A stretch of DNA of 64,000 bases from Bordetella genomosp. 9 (GCF_002261425.1 NZ_NEVJ01000003.1:3038001-3102000); one strand, 5' to 3'; counted from the stretch's first letter, positions 9,607-18,688 are shown. The notes: generated by a model from the letters alone, not told the origin. Numbers and translations: made by a program.

Positions 9607-9646
9607 AAGTGATTCTTCCGATCAAGGAAGTGATTCTTCCATTATA
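9607..9646 (-). promoter_or_regulatory. grxD promoter -10 box and 13-bp direct repeats in its leader
   Basis: AAGTGATTCTTCC occurs twice, at 9607-9619 and 9628-9640, a period of 21 bases or two helical turns. On the minus strand a TATAAT hexamer (9646-9641) abuts them, so the repeats would lie at the transcription start and in the untranslated leader of grxD. No convincing -35 box is seen. The two-turn spacing suggests a protein-binding site, but no regulator can be named. Confidence 0.5.
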
Positions 9647-9662
9647 GGTATCCGCCAGCATT

Positions 9663-10475
9663 TCACAGATACCCCCCAGAAATCCTCTCTATGCCGGCCA
9701 GGTCGCGCCGGCTGTCCACCCCGCGCAGGCCCGCCGCGGCCAGCAGGCCGCGTACCGCCTCGGCCTGGTCCCAGCCATGCTCCACCCACAGCATCCCGCC
9801 GGGCTTCAGGTGGGCCGGGGCGCCGCCGATGATGGCGCGCAGCGCCTTCAGGCCGTCGGCGTCATCGGTCAGCGCCTGGCGCGGCTCGAACCGCAGGTCG
9901 CCCTGCTCAAGATGGGGATCCTGCGCGCGGATGTAAGGGGGATTGGACACGATCACGTCGAATTTCTGCGCGGCGCTCAGCGCGCCGTACCAGTCGCCCT
10001 CGGCGAAATGCAGGTGGGCCTCCAAGCGAATGGCGTTTTCGGCCGCCACCTTCAGGGCCTTCATGCTGCGATCGGTGGCCAGCACCGCGACGTCCGGCCG
10101 CGCCAGGGCGATGGAGATCGCGATCGCCCCGCTGCCGGTGCCCAGGTCCAGCACGGATAGCGACTCGAAGCCCGCCAGCCATTCCAGGGCCGCCTCGACC
10201 AGCAGTTCCGTCTCGGGCCGCGGGATCAGCACGTCGGGCGTGACCTTGAACATGCGGCCCATGAATTCGCGCTCGCCCACCAGGTAGGCCATGGGCTCCC
10301 CGGCGGCGCGACGGGCCGCCAGCACGGTGAAGGCGCGCACGGCCTGCGGCGGCAGGGGGTCGGTATCGTGCGCCAGGATCCAGGCGCGCGGCTTCTCCAG
10401 CACGTGCTCCAGCAGCATGCGGGCTTCCAGCCGGGGCAGGCCCGACGCGAACAGGATGTCCTTGGCGCAGGCCAA
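9663..10475 (-). CDS. prmC: Release factor glutamine N5-methyltransferase
   Basis: 270-residue SAM-dependent enzyme that methylates the glutamine of the GGQ motif in release factors 1 and 2. The SAM-binding loop DLGTGSGAIA is at 110-119 and the catalytic NPPY at 178-181. The N-terminal helical release-factor-binding domain (RLEARMLLEHVL) is present. The start is TTG at 10475, one base past the prfA stop, with GAGG six bases upstream; no ATG or GTG is available in frame. Coupling to prfA makes sense because PrfA is its substrate. Confidence 0.92.
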   Translation of the reverse strand: MACAKDILFASGLPRLEARMLLEHVLEKPRAWILAHDTDPLPPQAVRAFTVLAARRAAGEPMAYLVGEREFMGRMFKVTPDVLIPRPETELLVEAALEWLAGFESLSVLDLGTGSGAIAISIALARPDVAVLATDRSMKALKVAAENAIRLEAHLHFAEGDWYGALSAAQKFDVIVSNPPYIRAQDPHLEQGDLRFEPRQALTDDADGLKALRAIIGGAPAHLKPGGMLWVEHGWDQAEAVRGLLAAAGLRGVDSRRDLAGIERISGGYL

Positions 10476-10476
10476 C

Positions 10477-11559
10477 TCAGACCTCTTCGCCCAAGGCGGC
10501 CAATTGCTCGGCCTGGTGTTCGGCGATCAGGGCGCCCGTCAGTTCGTCCAGGTCGCCTTCCATGATCTGCTGCAGCTTGTACAGCGTCAGGTTGATGCGA
10601 TGGTCGGTCAGGCGGCCCTGCGGGAAGTTGTAGGTGCGGATGCGTTCCGAACGGTCGCCGGTGCCCACCAGGCTCTTGCGTTCGGCCGCTTCCTTGCTCT
10701 GCCTTTCGCGCTGCTGCTTGTCCTTCAGCCGCGCAGCCAGCACCTGCATGGCCTTGTCCTTGTTGCGGTGCTGCGAACGATCGTCCTGGCATTCCACCAC
10801 CAGCCCGGTCGGGATGTGCGTGATCCGCACCGCCGAATCGGTTTTGTTGATGTGCTGCCCGCCGGCGCCGCTGGCCCGGAAGGTGTCGATGCGCAGGTCG
10901 GCCGGGTTGATGACGATCTCGCTCACCGCGTCGGCTTCCGGCATGACGGCCACCGTGCAGGCGGACGTGTGGATGCGGCCTTGCGCCTCGGTGGCGGGCA
11001 CGCGCTGCACCCGGTGCGCGCCGGATTCGAACTTCAGCCGGCCGTACACGCCTTCGCCTTCGATGCGGACGATGACTTCCTTGTACCCGCCCAGCTCGGA
11101 CGGGCTTTCGGACATCAACTCCACCCGCCAGCCCTGGCGTTCGGCATAGCGCGAATACATGCGCAGCAGGTCGCCGGAGAACAGCGCGCTTTCGTCGCCC
11201 CCCGTGCCGGCGCGGATTTCCAGGAAAACGCTGCGGCCGTCATCGGGATCGCGCGGCAGCAGCAGGCGCTGCAAGGCAGCGTCCAGTTCTTCCAGCTTGG
11301 CCTTGGAGATCTTGATTTCGTCTTCCGCCATGCTCTTCATGTCCGGATCGGACAGCATTTCCTGGGCGGTCGCCAGGTCGTCTTCCGCGCCGCAATAGGA
11401 GGCGAAGGCGGTGACGACGGGCTCGACCTCGGCGCGCTCGCGCGACAGTTTGCGGAAGCGGTCCATGTCGGAGGCCGTATCGGGCTCGGCCAGCATGGCA
11501 TCCACTTCGACCAGGCGGCGGGACAATTGCTCCAGCCGGTCACGCATGGAAGATTTCAT
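10477..11559 (-). CDS. prfA: Peptide chain release factor 1
   Basis: 360-residue RF1, which reads UAA and UAG and releases the finished peptide. The stop-codon recognition tripeptide P-A-T (RVPATEAQG, 188-190) marks RF1 rather than RF2. The GGQ motif at 233-235 ([12 protein letters not shown]) is the hydrolysis centre. Full length and no programmed frameshift. It is followed by prmC, which modifies it, and preceded by hemA on the same strand, a common proteobacterial hemA-prfA-prmC order. Confidence 0.97.
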   Translation of the reverse strand: MKSSMRDRLEQLSRRLVEVDAMLAEPDTASDMDRFRKLSRERAEVEPVVTAFASYCGAEDDLATAQEMLSDPDMKSMAEDEIKISKAKLEELDAALQRLLLPRDPDDGRSVFLEIRAGTGGDESALFSGDLLRMYSRYAERQGWRVELMSESPSELGGYKEVIVRIEGEGVYGRLKFESGAHRVQRVPATEAQGRIHTSACTVAVMPEADAVSEIVINPADLRIDTFRASGAGGQHINKTDSAVRITHIPTGLVVECQDDRSQHRNKDKAMQVLAARLKDKQQRERQSKEAAERKSLVGTGDRSERIRTYNFPQGRLTDHRINLTLYKLQQIMEGDLDELTGALIAEHQAEQLAALGEEV

Positions 11560-11650
11560 AAACGATGGGAATGAGAAAGTGGGACGGGCGCGGGCGCTGC
11601 AAGCCAGGGCCGGCGCGTCGGCGCGGCATGGCGGTATCGAGGAAGCGTCG

Positions 11651-12925
11651 CTAACGCCGCGAATCGCGGCCGGGGAACAGGCGCGGGACCATGGCCAGCA
11701 GCTGGTCGCGATCGGCGCCTTCGCTGCGATTGAGCGCGGCCATGGGGCCGTGCAGGTATTTTTGTGTCAGGCCGTGGGCCAGCTGTTCCAGTACGGCTTC
11801 CGGCGACTCGCCCCGCGCCAACATGCGGCGCGCACGTTCGAGTTCCGCGGTACGGATCGCGTCGGCGCCCTGCTGCAGCTCCTGCACCACCGGCACGATG
11901 GCGCGCGACGCCATCCACTGCATGAAATTGCGCACGCGGGCGTCGATGATGGCTTCGGCCTGCACCATCGCCGCACGGCGCGCGTCGGTCCCGCTTTGCA
12001 CCAGCCGGCCCAGGTCGTCCACGGAATACAGATAGACGTCGTCCAGGCGGCCGACTTCGGGTTCGATATCGCGCGGCACGGCCAGGTCGATCATGACCAT
12101 GGGGCGGTGGCGGCGCTGCTTGGTGGCACGCTCGACCATCCCCAGCCCGAGGATGGGCAGGGAACTGGCCGTACAGGAGACGATGACGTCGAATTCGTGC
12201 AGCCGTTCCGTCAGGTCGGCCAGGCGCATGGTGCCCGCCGAAAAACGGCCGGCCAGCGTTTCGGCGCGCTCGACGGTACGGTTGGCCACCACCATTTCGC
12301 GCGGCCGCTGGGCCGCGAAGTGGGTGGCGCACAACTCGATCATTTCACCCGCGCCGATGAACAGCGTGCGCGCGTCGGCCATATCGCCGAACACCCGCTC
12401 GGCCAGGCGCACCGCGGCGGCGGCCATGGAAACCGAATGCGCGCCGATTTCGGTGGTCGACCGCACTTCCTTGGCGACGGAGAACGTGCGCTGGAACAGC
12501 TGATGCAGCAAGGTGCCCAGCGAACCGGCCTCATCGGCGGCGCGCACGGCGTCTTTCATCTGGCCCAGGATCTGCGGTTCGCCCAGCACCATGGAATCCA
12601 GGCCGCTGGCCACGCGGAAAGCGTGGCGCACCGCGCCGTCCTGCTGGTGCTGATAAAGATGCGGCCGCAGATCGATGGCCTGTACCTGATTGACGTCCGC
12701 CAGCCAGGCCGGCAGATGCTCGGCCACATGGGGCTCGGCCGCGCAATAGACTTCGGTGCGATTACAGGTGGACAGGATGGCCGCTTCGCGCACGGAGCCG
12801 CCGAAGGCGCTCCGCAATCCTTCCAGGGCCGGACGCAGCAGATCGACAGGCATGGACACGCGTTCGCGCACCGACACGGGCGCGGAAGTGTGATTCAAGC
12901 CGAAAGTAAGAACGTCGACCGACAT
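11651..12925 (-). CDS. hemA: Glutamyl-tRNA reductase
   Basis: 424-residue NADPH-dependent enzyme that reduces glutamyl-tRNA to glutamate-1-semialdehyde, the first committed step of tetrapyrrole synthesis. The catalytic cysteine lies in [11 protein letters not shown] (C54). The NADPH domain carries [15 protein letters not shown], and the C-terminal dimerisation helix is Arg/Glu-rich. The N-terminal [15 protein letters not shown] segment is diagnostic. It is divergent from the tRNA-Phe gene across about 170 bases and lies upstream of prfA. Confidence 0.96.
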   Translation of the reverse strand: MSVDVLTFGLNHTSAPVSVRERVSMPVDLLRPALEGLRSAFGGSVREAAILSTCNRTEVYCAAEPHVAEHLPAWLADVNQVQAIDLRPHLYQHQQDGAVRHAFRVASGLDSMVLGEPQILGQMKDAVRAADEAGSLGTLLHQLFQRTFSVAKEVRSTTEIGAHSVSMAAAAVRLAERVFGDMADARTLFIGAGEMIELCATHFAAQRPREMVVANRTVERAETLAGRFSAGTMRLADLTERLHEFDVIVSCTASSLPILGLGMVERATKQRRHRPMVMIDLAVPRDIEPEVGRLDDVYLYSVDDLGRLVQSGTDARRAAMVQAEAIIDARVRNFMQWMASRAIVPVVQELQQGADAIRTAELERARRMLARGESPEAVLEQLAHGLTQKYLHGPMAALNRSEGADRDQLLAMVPRLFPGRDSRR

Positions 12926-13050
12926 TTGCCATTGCCTGCGTCGCGCCGCAGGGCCGGGATAGTGAGGGCAGTCCCGGGGGCGCTGAAGCAGGCTCGCCGA
13001 GGCTGGAACGCGTTGAATTATAGCGCTTTGCTACCGAACGGTACCCAAGC

Positions 13051-13080
13051 TGAGCACGGCCTCGAAAAAGTGTGTATAGT
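13051..13080 (+). promoter_or_regulatory. Probable promoter of tRNA-Phe
   Basis: A good -10 hexamer TATAGT is at 13075-13080, followed by a GC-rich discriminator and then the tRNA 14 bases further on, as expected for a stable-RNA promoter. The only candidate -35 is TGAGCA at 13051-13056 with an 18-base spacer, which is weak. Confidence 0.5.
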
Positions 13081-13094
13081 AGCGGGCTCACGTT

Positions 13095-13170
13095 GGCCTG
13101 GTAGCTCAGTCGGTAGAGCAGAGGATTGAAAATCCTTGTGTCGGTGGTTCGATTCCGCCCCAGGCCACCA
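13095..13170 (+). tRNA. tRNA-Phe (GAA)
   Basis: 76-base tRNA with CCA encoded. The acceptor stem pairs GGCCTGG with CCAGGCC. The D-arm is GCTC-AGTCGGTA-GAGC, the anticodon loop TTGAAAA gives anticodon GAA, and the T-arm is GGTGG-TTCGATT-CCGCC. All stems close. A rho-independent terminator follows 14 bases later, so it is a single-gene unit. Confidence 0.97.
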
Positions 13171-13184
13171 AGAATATAAATGGA

Positions 13185-13216
13185 ATGCCCAGTTGCGTAT
13201 GCAGCTGGGCATTTTT
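13185..13216 (+). terminator. Rho-independent terminator of tRNA-Phe
   Basis: A 12-base stem ATGCCCAGTTGC pairs with GCAGCTGGGCAT (one G-T pair) around a GTAT loop and runs into a T-stretch at 13212-13216. Confidence 0.85.
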
Positions 13217-13472
13217 CATTTGCGCGGCCGCGCGCCGTGGGGTGCTGGCGACGAGCCTGTTTGCTGTCACGCACCATCCATCTGCCTCCTTGTCATCCTG
13301 CCAGGAACCATCACCGGTCAAGCGTCACTTGGCACACTCGTCCCACGGCGAACTCGATAGCCGCTGCATCTCGGCTGATCCATAGCCTGCGTATAGCGGC
13401 CGCCCAACAAACCCGGAATGCCCGAGACGGAACCGCGTCATCGCAGACGCCTGCGAAAGCTATGGGCACCGA
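13217..13472. other. Non-coding gap behind tRNA-Phe
   Basis: About 256 bases between the tRNA terminator and the toxin-antitoxin promoter. I see no gene, no repeat of the tRNA 3' end and no integrase remnant. Composition looks less strictly codon-biased than its surroundings. Confidence 0.5.
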
Positions 13473-13490
13473 TATACTTGAAATGGTATA
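13473..13490 (+). promoter_or_regulatory. Candidate toxin-antitoxin operator
   Basis: TATAC at 13473-13477 and GTATA at 13486-13490 form an inverted repeat around an eight-base spacer, seven bases before the toxin start codon. This is where HigA-type antitoxins autorepress. The right arm may double as a -10 box. Confidence 0.5.
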
Positions 13491-13496
13491 AACTGC

Positions 13497-13795
13497 ATGA
13501 CTGATGATCGTGAACGGCCGCTGCTTTGGGTAGGAAGCAGCACGATGCAGCAAAGGTCCTGAAGGGTTTCGGCAGCGCGGGCGTGCTGGAAGTGGTCGAG
13601 GACGACGCTGACGGCACCTATCGTGCGGTGTACACCGTGCGCTTCCGAGTAGCGGTGTTCGTGCTTCACGTCTTCCAGAAAAGGAGCAAACGGGGCATTG
13701 CAACCCCTCAGGCAGATATGGAAATCATTCGGCAGCGGTTCAAGGTGGCCGCGATCTTGGCACAGGAGTTGAAAGATGATAAAGCACATCGTTGA
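13497..13795 (+). pseudogene. Broken RelE/HigB-type (Gp49-like) toxin
   Basis: Two pieces of one toxin lie in different frames. From ATG 13497 the frame reads MTDDRERPLLWVGSS, the family's usual N-terminus, then leaves homology and stops at 13562. Resuming near 13533 in another frame, KQHDAAKVLKGFGSAG, TYRAVYTVRF, VFVLHVFQKRSKRGI and the C-terminus follow to 13795. About 25 residues expected between WVGSS and KQHDAAK are missing, so an out-of-frame internal deletion joined the two at a GGAAGCAG stretch. A short product could begin at TTG 13526 but would lack the N-terminal strands and helix. The toxin is almost certainly inactive. Its 3' end overlaps the antitoxin start by 20 bases, the usual toxin-first layout. 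Confidence 0.8.
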
Positions 13796-14111
13796 AGGGA
13801 TCGAGGTCGAGACCGGCACCGGTAATGTGTTTGCCGATCTCGAACTGGCCGACGCTGAAAAGCTGAAGATAAAGTCTGGCCTGACCATCGAAATCACCAG
13901 GGCCATCCGGGAGCGTGGATTGACGCAAGTTGAGGCTGCGCACCGCATGGGCCTGACCCAACCGAAGGTGTCCGCGCTCCTGCGTGGCGAGTTCTCCAAC
14001 TTTTCCGAACGCAAGCTGATGGATTGCCTGAACAGACTGGGCTATGACATCGAGATTCGAGTCCACCCCACGCGGGCGGCGGTCGGGCACCTGACGCTTA
14101 TCCATGCTTGA
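13776..14111 (+). CDS. HigA-type antitoxin, XRE-family HTH protein
   Basis: 111-residue DNA-binding antitoxin. The helix-turn-helix lies in LTQVEAAHRMGLTQPKVSALL, about residues 49-69, followed by a C-terminal YDIEIRVHP strand typical of the HTH_37 group that partners Gp49-like toxins. The ATG at 13776 has a GGAG ribosome site (GGAGTTGAAAG). The frame is intact even though the toxin is broken, so it could still repress its own promoter or neutralise a related toxin elsewhere. It sits close behind a tRNA gene, a usual landing place for mobile DNA. Confidence 0.85.
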   Translation: MIKHIVEGIEVETGTGNVFADLELADAEKLKIKSGLTIEITRAIRERGLTQVEAAHRMGLTQPKVSALLRGEFSNFSERKLMDCLNRLGYDIEIRVHPTRAAVGHLTLIHA

Positions 14112-14326
14112 TCGCCAACATCGACACTCGCAGTCATGGCCAGAGATGGCGACGGGGCACTCGGACCGAATTCCGTAAAGACCCGGCTATCGACGGCCGG
14201 ACCTTTGATGTCACGCGCGTTGGCCAACCGTTGCCGCGGTCTTGCCAGCTACGCAGACTCAGGTGCACTTCCGCTATCCGGCCACATCGATATGGCCCGC
14301 GGCTATTGACGCCGCGGCGACCGCGG
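14112..14326. other. Intergenic gap, nothing recognised
   Basis: 215 bases between the antitoxin and the convergent ABC-transporter operon. No open frame with family features and no clear terminator is seen; a short GC inverted repeat (CCGCGGC...GCCGCGG) lies near 14300. Confidence 0.4.
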
Positions 14327-15088
14327 TCAGTGCAGCAGCTGGGCCAGGAAGCGCTGGCTGCGTTCGTGCTTGGGCGAACCGAAGAAGGATTCCGGCGTGT
14401 CCTCTTCGACGATCGCGCCGCCGTCCATGAAGACGACGCGGTCGGCCACCTCGCGGGCGAAGCCCATTTCATGCGTGACGCAGATCATCGTCATGCCATC
14501 GTTGGCCAGTGTCCGCATGACGTCCAGGACTTCCTTGATCATTTCCGGATCCAGGGCGGAAGTCGGTTCGTCGAACAGCATGATGCGGGGTTTCATGCAT
14601 AGCGATCGCGCGATGGCGACCCGCTGTTGCTGGCCGCCCGAAAGCTGGCTGGGGTATTTGTGCGTGTGATCGCCCATGCGCACCCGTTCCAGCAAAGCGT
14701 TGGCGATATCCTCGGCTTCGGCGCGCGCAATGCGTCGCACCCGCGTCAGCGCCAGCGTGCAGTTCTGCAGCACGGTCAGGTGCGGGAAAAGATTGAAATG
14801 CTGGAACACCATGCCGGTGTTCTTGCGTATCTCGCGCATCGTCCTGGCGTCTTCGCCGACCGCCAGCCCGTTGGCCAGGATGGTGCCCTGGTGATGCCGT
14901 TCCAGCCCATTGATGCACCGTATCAGCGTCGACTTGCCGGACCCCGAAGGCCCGCAGATGACGATGGTCTCGCCGGGCGCCACCGTCAGGTTGACGTCGC
15001 GCAATGCGTGGTACTTGCCGTACCACTTGTTCAAACCGTCGATTTGTACGGCGGGGCCGGAGGCTGCCACGCGCTGATCTTGTGTCAT
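14327..15088 (-). CDS. Polar amino-acid-type ABC transporter, ATP-binding subunit
   Basis: 253-residue ATPase of the GlnQ/HisP/EhuA group that powers import across the inner membrane. Walker A GPSGSGKS is at 46-53, the signature LSGGQ at 149-153 and Walker B LFDEP at 171-175, followed by SALDPE and the H-loop VTHEMGF. All nucleotide-binding residues are present. It is the last gene of a four-gene transporter run (binding protein, two permeases, ATPase). Confidence 0.93.
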   Translation of the reverse strand: MTQDQRVAASGPAVQIDGLNKWYGKYHALRDVNLTVAPGETIVICGPSGSGKSTLIRCINGLERHHQGTILANGLAVGEDARTMREIRKNTGMVFQHFNLFPHLTVLQNCTLALTRVRRIARAEAEDIANALLERVRMGDHTHKYPSQLSGGQQQRVAIARSLCMKPRIMLFDEPTSALDPEMIKEVLDVMRTLANDGMTMICVTHEMGFAREVADRVVFMDGGAIVEEDTPESFFGSPKHERSQRFLAQLLH

Positions 15089-15098
15089 GGAGTTCCCC

Positions 15099-15743
15099 TC
15101 AGCGCTTTGCCGAGCGCATCATGTGAAGTTCGAGCAGGCGCACCAACTGCGCGATAGCGATCGCCAGCACCAGGAAAATGACCTCAGTGGCGACCATGGG
15201 TTCCGCGTAGCGGAAGCTGTCGGAACCCAGCTCCAGCGCCGCCCCCAGCATTTCCGGCACGGCGATCACGGCCAGATAGGGCGTGGCCTTCAGCAGCGAC
15301 ACGAAGTAGTTGCCCATGGGCGCGGCCACGTGCCGCAGCATCTGCGGCATGATGATGCGGATCACCTGGTCCGCCCAGGACAGGCCCAGGCTCTGCGCCG
15401 CCTCGGTCTGGCCGCGCGGTATCGCATCGATGCCCGCCTTGAAGACTTCCGCCAGATAAGCCGAGTAGTACAGACCCAGTGCGAATACGCCGATGACCAG
15501 CGCGGGCAAGGTAATGCCGAACCTGGGCAGAACGAAATAGAAGAAATAGATCTGCACCAGGATGGGCGTGGACCGGATGAAGTCCGTGATGAAGCCGAAC
15601 CACTTGTTGGCGCGACGCAGGAGCTCCAGCGCGAAGCCCAGCACCGTGGCGAGGATGCAGGAAGCGACCGTGATCCACAACGTCGTTCCCAGCGATTCCA
15701 GGATGACCGGGAACGCCTTGATCAGGAATTGGGCGTCAAACAT
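15099..15743 (-). CDS. Polar amino-acid-type ABC transporter permease (second)
   Basis: 214-residue inner-membrane permease of the HisMQ family, with about five hydrophobic helices. The EAA loop that contacts the ATPase reads [36 protein letters not shown] is a family signature. The ATG at 15743 overlaps the upstream permease stop by eight bases, with AGCAGG as the ribosome site inside that gene, so the two subunits are coupled. An upstream start at 15767 would add eight residues and is less likely. Confidence 0.9.
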   Translation of the reverse strand: MFDAQFLIKAFPVILESLGTTLWITVASCILATVLGFALELLRRANKWFGFITDFIRSTPILVQIYFFYFVLPRFGITLPALVIGVFALGLYYSAYLAEVFKAGIDAIPRGQTEAAQSLGLSWADQVIRIIMPQMLRHVAAPMGNYFVSLLKATPYLAVIAVPEMLGAALELGSDSFRYAEPMVATEVIFLVLAIAIAQLVRLLELHMMRSAKR

Positions 15744-16392
15744 CCTGCTTGCGCTCCCGCATGCCATGGTGCCTTTCCAGGTAGCGGCCCAGGATCGTCA
15801 ATGGATAACAAAGGACGAAGTACGACAGCAGCAAGGCCGTGTATGCCGTGGTGGGCATGAAGGTGACTTGCGCGATTTCCTTCGCCCGGAAGGTCATGTC
15901 CGCCAGGCTCAACAGCGAGACCAGCACCGTACCCTTGATCAGCTGTATCAGCAGGTTGATGTAGGTGGGGATGCCGGCGCGCAGGGCCTGGGGCAGCTGT
16001 ATCAGCAGCAGGTTTTCCAGCGGCGACAATCCCAGCGATATTCCGGCTTCCTTCTGCCCCGGATCCAGCGCCTGCAATCCGGCGCGCACCGCCTGGGTCC
16101 CGTAGCCGCCGATGTTCAGGCCCAGCACCATGCAGCCCACCGCCAGGGCGCTGAGCTCGATGTGGATCATGGGCAGCGCATAGTAGAAAACAAACAGCAG
16201 CACGATGATCGGCGAGCTGCGCCAGAACTCGATGATCGAGGTGACGACGAACCGCTTCCAGCCCGTCAGCTCGTGCTGCAAGGTGCCGAACACCAGGGCG
16301 AACGGAATCCCGTACAGCAGCGCCAGCGCCACTACGCTGGCCGTGATGCCGAAGCCGCTCCAGACATTGCCGAGAATAGCGAAGAAATCCAT
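15736..16392 (-). CDS. Polar amino-acid-type ABC transporter permease (first)
   Basis: 218-residue HisMQ-family permease that forms the channel with the next gene's product. The EAA loop reads ALDPGQKEAGISLGLSPLE, and FWRSSPIIVLLFVFYYALP matches the family. I chose ATG 16392, which opens MDFFAILGNVW with a normal N-terminal helix; an in-frame upstream start at 16422 overlaps the binding-protein gene and adds a polar Pro/Gly stretch. Confidence 0.9.
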   Translation of the reverse strand: MDFFAILGNVWSGFGITASVVALALLYGIPFALVFGTLQHELTGWKRFVVTSIIEFWRSSPIIVLLFVFYYALPMIHIELSALAVGCMVLGLNIGGYGTQAVRAGLQALDPGQKEAGISLGLSPLENLLLIQLPQALRAGIPTYINLLIQLIKGTVLVSLLSLADMTFRAKEIAQVTFMPTTAYTALLLSYFVLCYPLTILGRYLERHHGMRERKQDV

Positions 16393-16418
16393 GGCACGAG
16401 ATCCTGGTCCCCGGGGGT

Positions 16419-17300
16419 TCAACCGGCGGCGCAGATCTGGCTGCTGGTCAGCCCGTCAGGAGCCTTCTCTTCGATGCTGAAGCCGTATTTCTCGGCGATC
16501 TTGTTGATGGCGCCGCTGGCCTTCAGCTTCGCCAACTGCTGGTTGTAGGCGTCGCGCAGCGGCTGGCTGTCCTTGCGGAAGGCCGCGCCGATATAGGACT
16601 GCACGACCTTGCCGGTCTTGGGATCCATCAGGCCGGTGAACGGCTTGGCGCGTTCGATCTTGTCGCCCACGTTCGGGCCGTCGAGCAGCGCGTTGGCGGT
16701 CCCGGAGGTGAACACGATGCCGTCGACCCGATTCGCCAGCAAGGCGGAGACGGTCGACTCGGTATTCTGGAACTGCTGCAGCTGGTCGCCGGTCACGCCC
16801 GCCGATGCGGCGTTCTTCGTCTGCTGGCCGCCGCGGCTGCCGCCGATCTTCAGCGCGGGATTCTTGACCACGTCGTCGAAGCTGTGGATGTTGCGCGGGT
16901 TGCCCTTGAGCACCAGCAAGGCGTCCAGGCTGGTCAGCTCGGGATCGCCGAACAACACCAGTTCGCAGCGCTGCGGCGTGATCACCACGCCGGAGTCGAC
17001 CACGTCGAAGCGCCGGGATGCCAGCCCCGGGATGAGCGAGCCGAAATCACCGATGGTGAAGTTGAATTGCTTGACGCCCAGCGGTTCGAACACGGCGCGC
17101 AGGATGTCGATGTTGACGCCTTTATAGGCGCCATCCGTGTCCCGATAAGCCCAGGGCTTGTTGTTGGCGATGCCGACCGTCAACGTATCCTTGTCCAGGG
17201 CTGGCGACGTGTCGGCCGCCAGGCTCGTCGCCGTCACGCCCAATCCCGCGGCGGTCACGGCCAGCATGCCGGCGAGTTTTTTCAGATCGATGCGTTTCAT
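16419..17300 (-). CDS. ABC transporter substrate-binding protein, EhuB-like
   Basis: 293-residue periplasmic binding protein (SBP_bac_3). The signal peptide is at 1-29 with ATSLAA cleavage. The segment FGSLIPGLASRRFDVVDSG followed by ITPQRCELVLFGDPE resembles EhuB, the ectoine/hydroxyectoine binding protein, and related polar amino-acid receptors. Ligand identity cannot be fixed. As first gene of the transporter run it probably has its own leader. The next gene upstream is an enolase-superfamily dehydratase, so the imported compound may be a polyhydroxy acid or a zwitterion rather than a standard amino acid. Confidence 0.88.
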   Translation of the reverse strand: MKRIDLKKLAGMLAVTAAGLGVTATSLAADTSPALDKDTLTVGIANNKPWAYRDTDGAYKGVNIDILRAVFEPLGVKQFNFTIGDFGSLIPGLASRRFDVVDSGVVITPQRCELVLFGDPELTSLDALLVLKGNPRNIHSFDDVVKNPALKIGGSRGGQQTKNAASAGVTGDQLQQFQNTESTVSALLANRVDGIVFTSGTANALLDGPNVGDKIERAKPFTGLMDPKTGKVVQSYIGAAFRKDSQPLRDAYNQQLAKLKASGAINKIAEKYGFSIEEKAPDGLTSSQICAAG

Positions 17301-17388
17301 GTTTTCCCCTTTTTCTTTGGAGTGAGCAACTGATCAGGCACCGCCGCGCTTCGCGACGGGCGTGCACGAATGAATCTGGAACGAAGGC

Positions 17389-18561
17389 TCAGGCGGCGGT
17401 GACGGTGTGCGCCAGGAAGGACTTGATTGCATCCGTCCTCAGGTTCACGCCCCAACCGGGCTTGTCCGAAATGGCCAGGCGGCCGCCCTTGATGCGAGCT
17501 TCCGGAGGTTCGTCCAGGATCTCGATGTAGCCGGGCATGGTTTGCCAGTACGGGTAGATTTCCTGGATGGCGAAGTTGGGAATGCAGGCATCCAGGTGCA
17601 GCGCGATGGCGGTCGACAGCGGACTGCCGCACACATGCGGCTGCACGCGGACGTCGTAGGCTTCGGCCATCGCGGCGATTTTCTTCGCTTCCATGATGCC
17701 GCCCGTCAGCGCGATATCCGGCTGGATGACGTCCACGGCATGGGCCTCCAGCATGGGCCGGAAGCCATAGCGGGTGTAGACCCGCTCCCCCGCCGCGACG
17801 GGGATGCGGACGTGGTCGGAAATTTTCTTCAACGCGCCGACGTCGAACGGATCGCAGGGTTCTTCGATGAAGAAGATGTCCAGCTCCTCGGCCCGGCGGC
17901 AGAAGCGTATGGTCTCGTCGCAGCTCAGGCCGCCGCTCAGGTCCAGCATGATGTCGACGTTCGGCCCCACGGCCTGCCGCGCCGCTTTCAGCTTGTCATA
18001 GGCAAGGTTGAGGATGTCCTTGTCCAGGCTGCGCATCGACGGATGGCGGGACGTCGCGCGCGGATCGGGGTCGCGATAGGCAAAGGGATAGCACTTGAGC
18101 GCGTCGAAGCCTTCGCTGACGGCCTTTTCCGCGGCATCGGCGAACGGCTTCACCTCTCGATGGGGCTGCCCCCAGCCATTGGAATACAGGCGCACGTCTT
18201 CGCGCATCTTGCCGCCCAGCATCTCGTACACCGGAACGTTCAGGGCCTTGCCCTTGATGTCCCACAGGGCCGTTTCGATCGCGCTGATGGCGCCGTAGAC
18301 GATGGCCCCGCCATTGCCCTTGGCCCAGAACGTGTGGTCGTACATCTCGGACCACAGCGCTTCGATGCGGAAAGGGTCCTTGCCGATGAGGATGCGCTCC
18401 GCGATGTCCTTCACCATGCCGGCCGCCGCCGTCTGTCCCAGCCCGTAGGCGATGCCGGCTTCGCCTATGCCGATTATTCCCTCGTCGGTTTCGACTTCGA
18501 CCACCACCGGGTGCAGGCGGGCGGTATGGATGACGTAGACGCGTACCTCACGGACCTTCAT
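17389..18561 (-). CDS. Mandelate racemase/muconate lactonising (enolase superfamily) enzyme
   Basis: 390-residue TIM-barrel enzyme. Mg2+ ligands are D207, E233 and E259, spaced 26 and 26, and the general base is H309 (VQPHVCG), 50 after the last ligand, the spacing of galactonate-dehydratase-type members. The residue two after D207 is serine (DLSGG), where D-galactonate dehydratase has a catalytic histidine, and the second-strand motif reads LKCYPF. It should abstract a proton next to a carboxylate and probably dehydrate an acid sugar, but the exact substrate is open. It is the first gene downstream of the GntR regulator and is followed by the ABC importer, suggesting uptake and catabolism of one compound. 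Confidence 0.88.
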   Translation of the reverse strand: MKVREVRVYVIHTARLHPVVVEVETDEGIIGIGEAGIAYGLGQTAAAGMVKDIAERILIGKDPFRIEALWSEMYDHTFWAKGNGGAIVYGAISAIETALWDIKGKALNVPVYEMLGGKMREDVRLYSNGWGQPHREVKPFADAAEKAVSEGFDALKCYPFAYRDPDPRATSRHPSMRSLDKDILNLAYDKLKAARQAVGPNVDIMLDLSGGLSCDETIRFCRRAEELDIFFIEEPCDPFDVGALKKISDHVRIPVAAGERVYTRYGFRPMLEAHAVDVIQPDIALTGGIMEAKKIAAMAEAYDVRVQPHVCGSPLSTAIALHLDACIPNFAIQEIYPYWQTMPGYIEILDEPPEARIKGGRLAISDKPGWGVNLRTDAIKSFLAHTVTAA

Positions 18562-18620
18562 TGGCTGAACCTTGAAAAGTTAGGGGCGCCCATGGAACGC
18601 GCGCCTTGCAGCCGGCGCTT

Positions 18621-18668
18621 GATAGTCGATGGGCGATAGTCGATGGTCGACCATATACGGCGAAGTAT
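18621..18668 (-). promoter_or_regulatory. Operator region of the dehydratase/importer genes
   Basis: Three features are packed together. GATAGTCGATGG is directly repeated at 18621-18632 and 18635-18646. A perfect palindrome ATGGTCGACCAT lies at 18643-18654. An inverted repeat ATAC-GGCGAA-GTAT lies at 18655-18668. All sit between the GntR stop and the dehydratase start. FCD-type GntR proteins bind short inverted repeats of this sort, so the adjacent regulator is the natural candidate. Confidence 0.5.
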
Positions 18669-18688
18669 GAAACGTGATTCTGGTCGCG

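Noticed and set aside
13095..14111. Integrated phage or genomic island at tRNA-Phe
   Set aside because: No integrase, no second copy of the tRNA 3' end and no other mobile genes; only a small toxin-antitoxin remnant is present.
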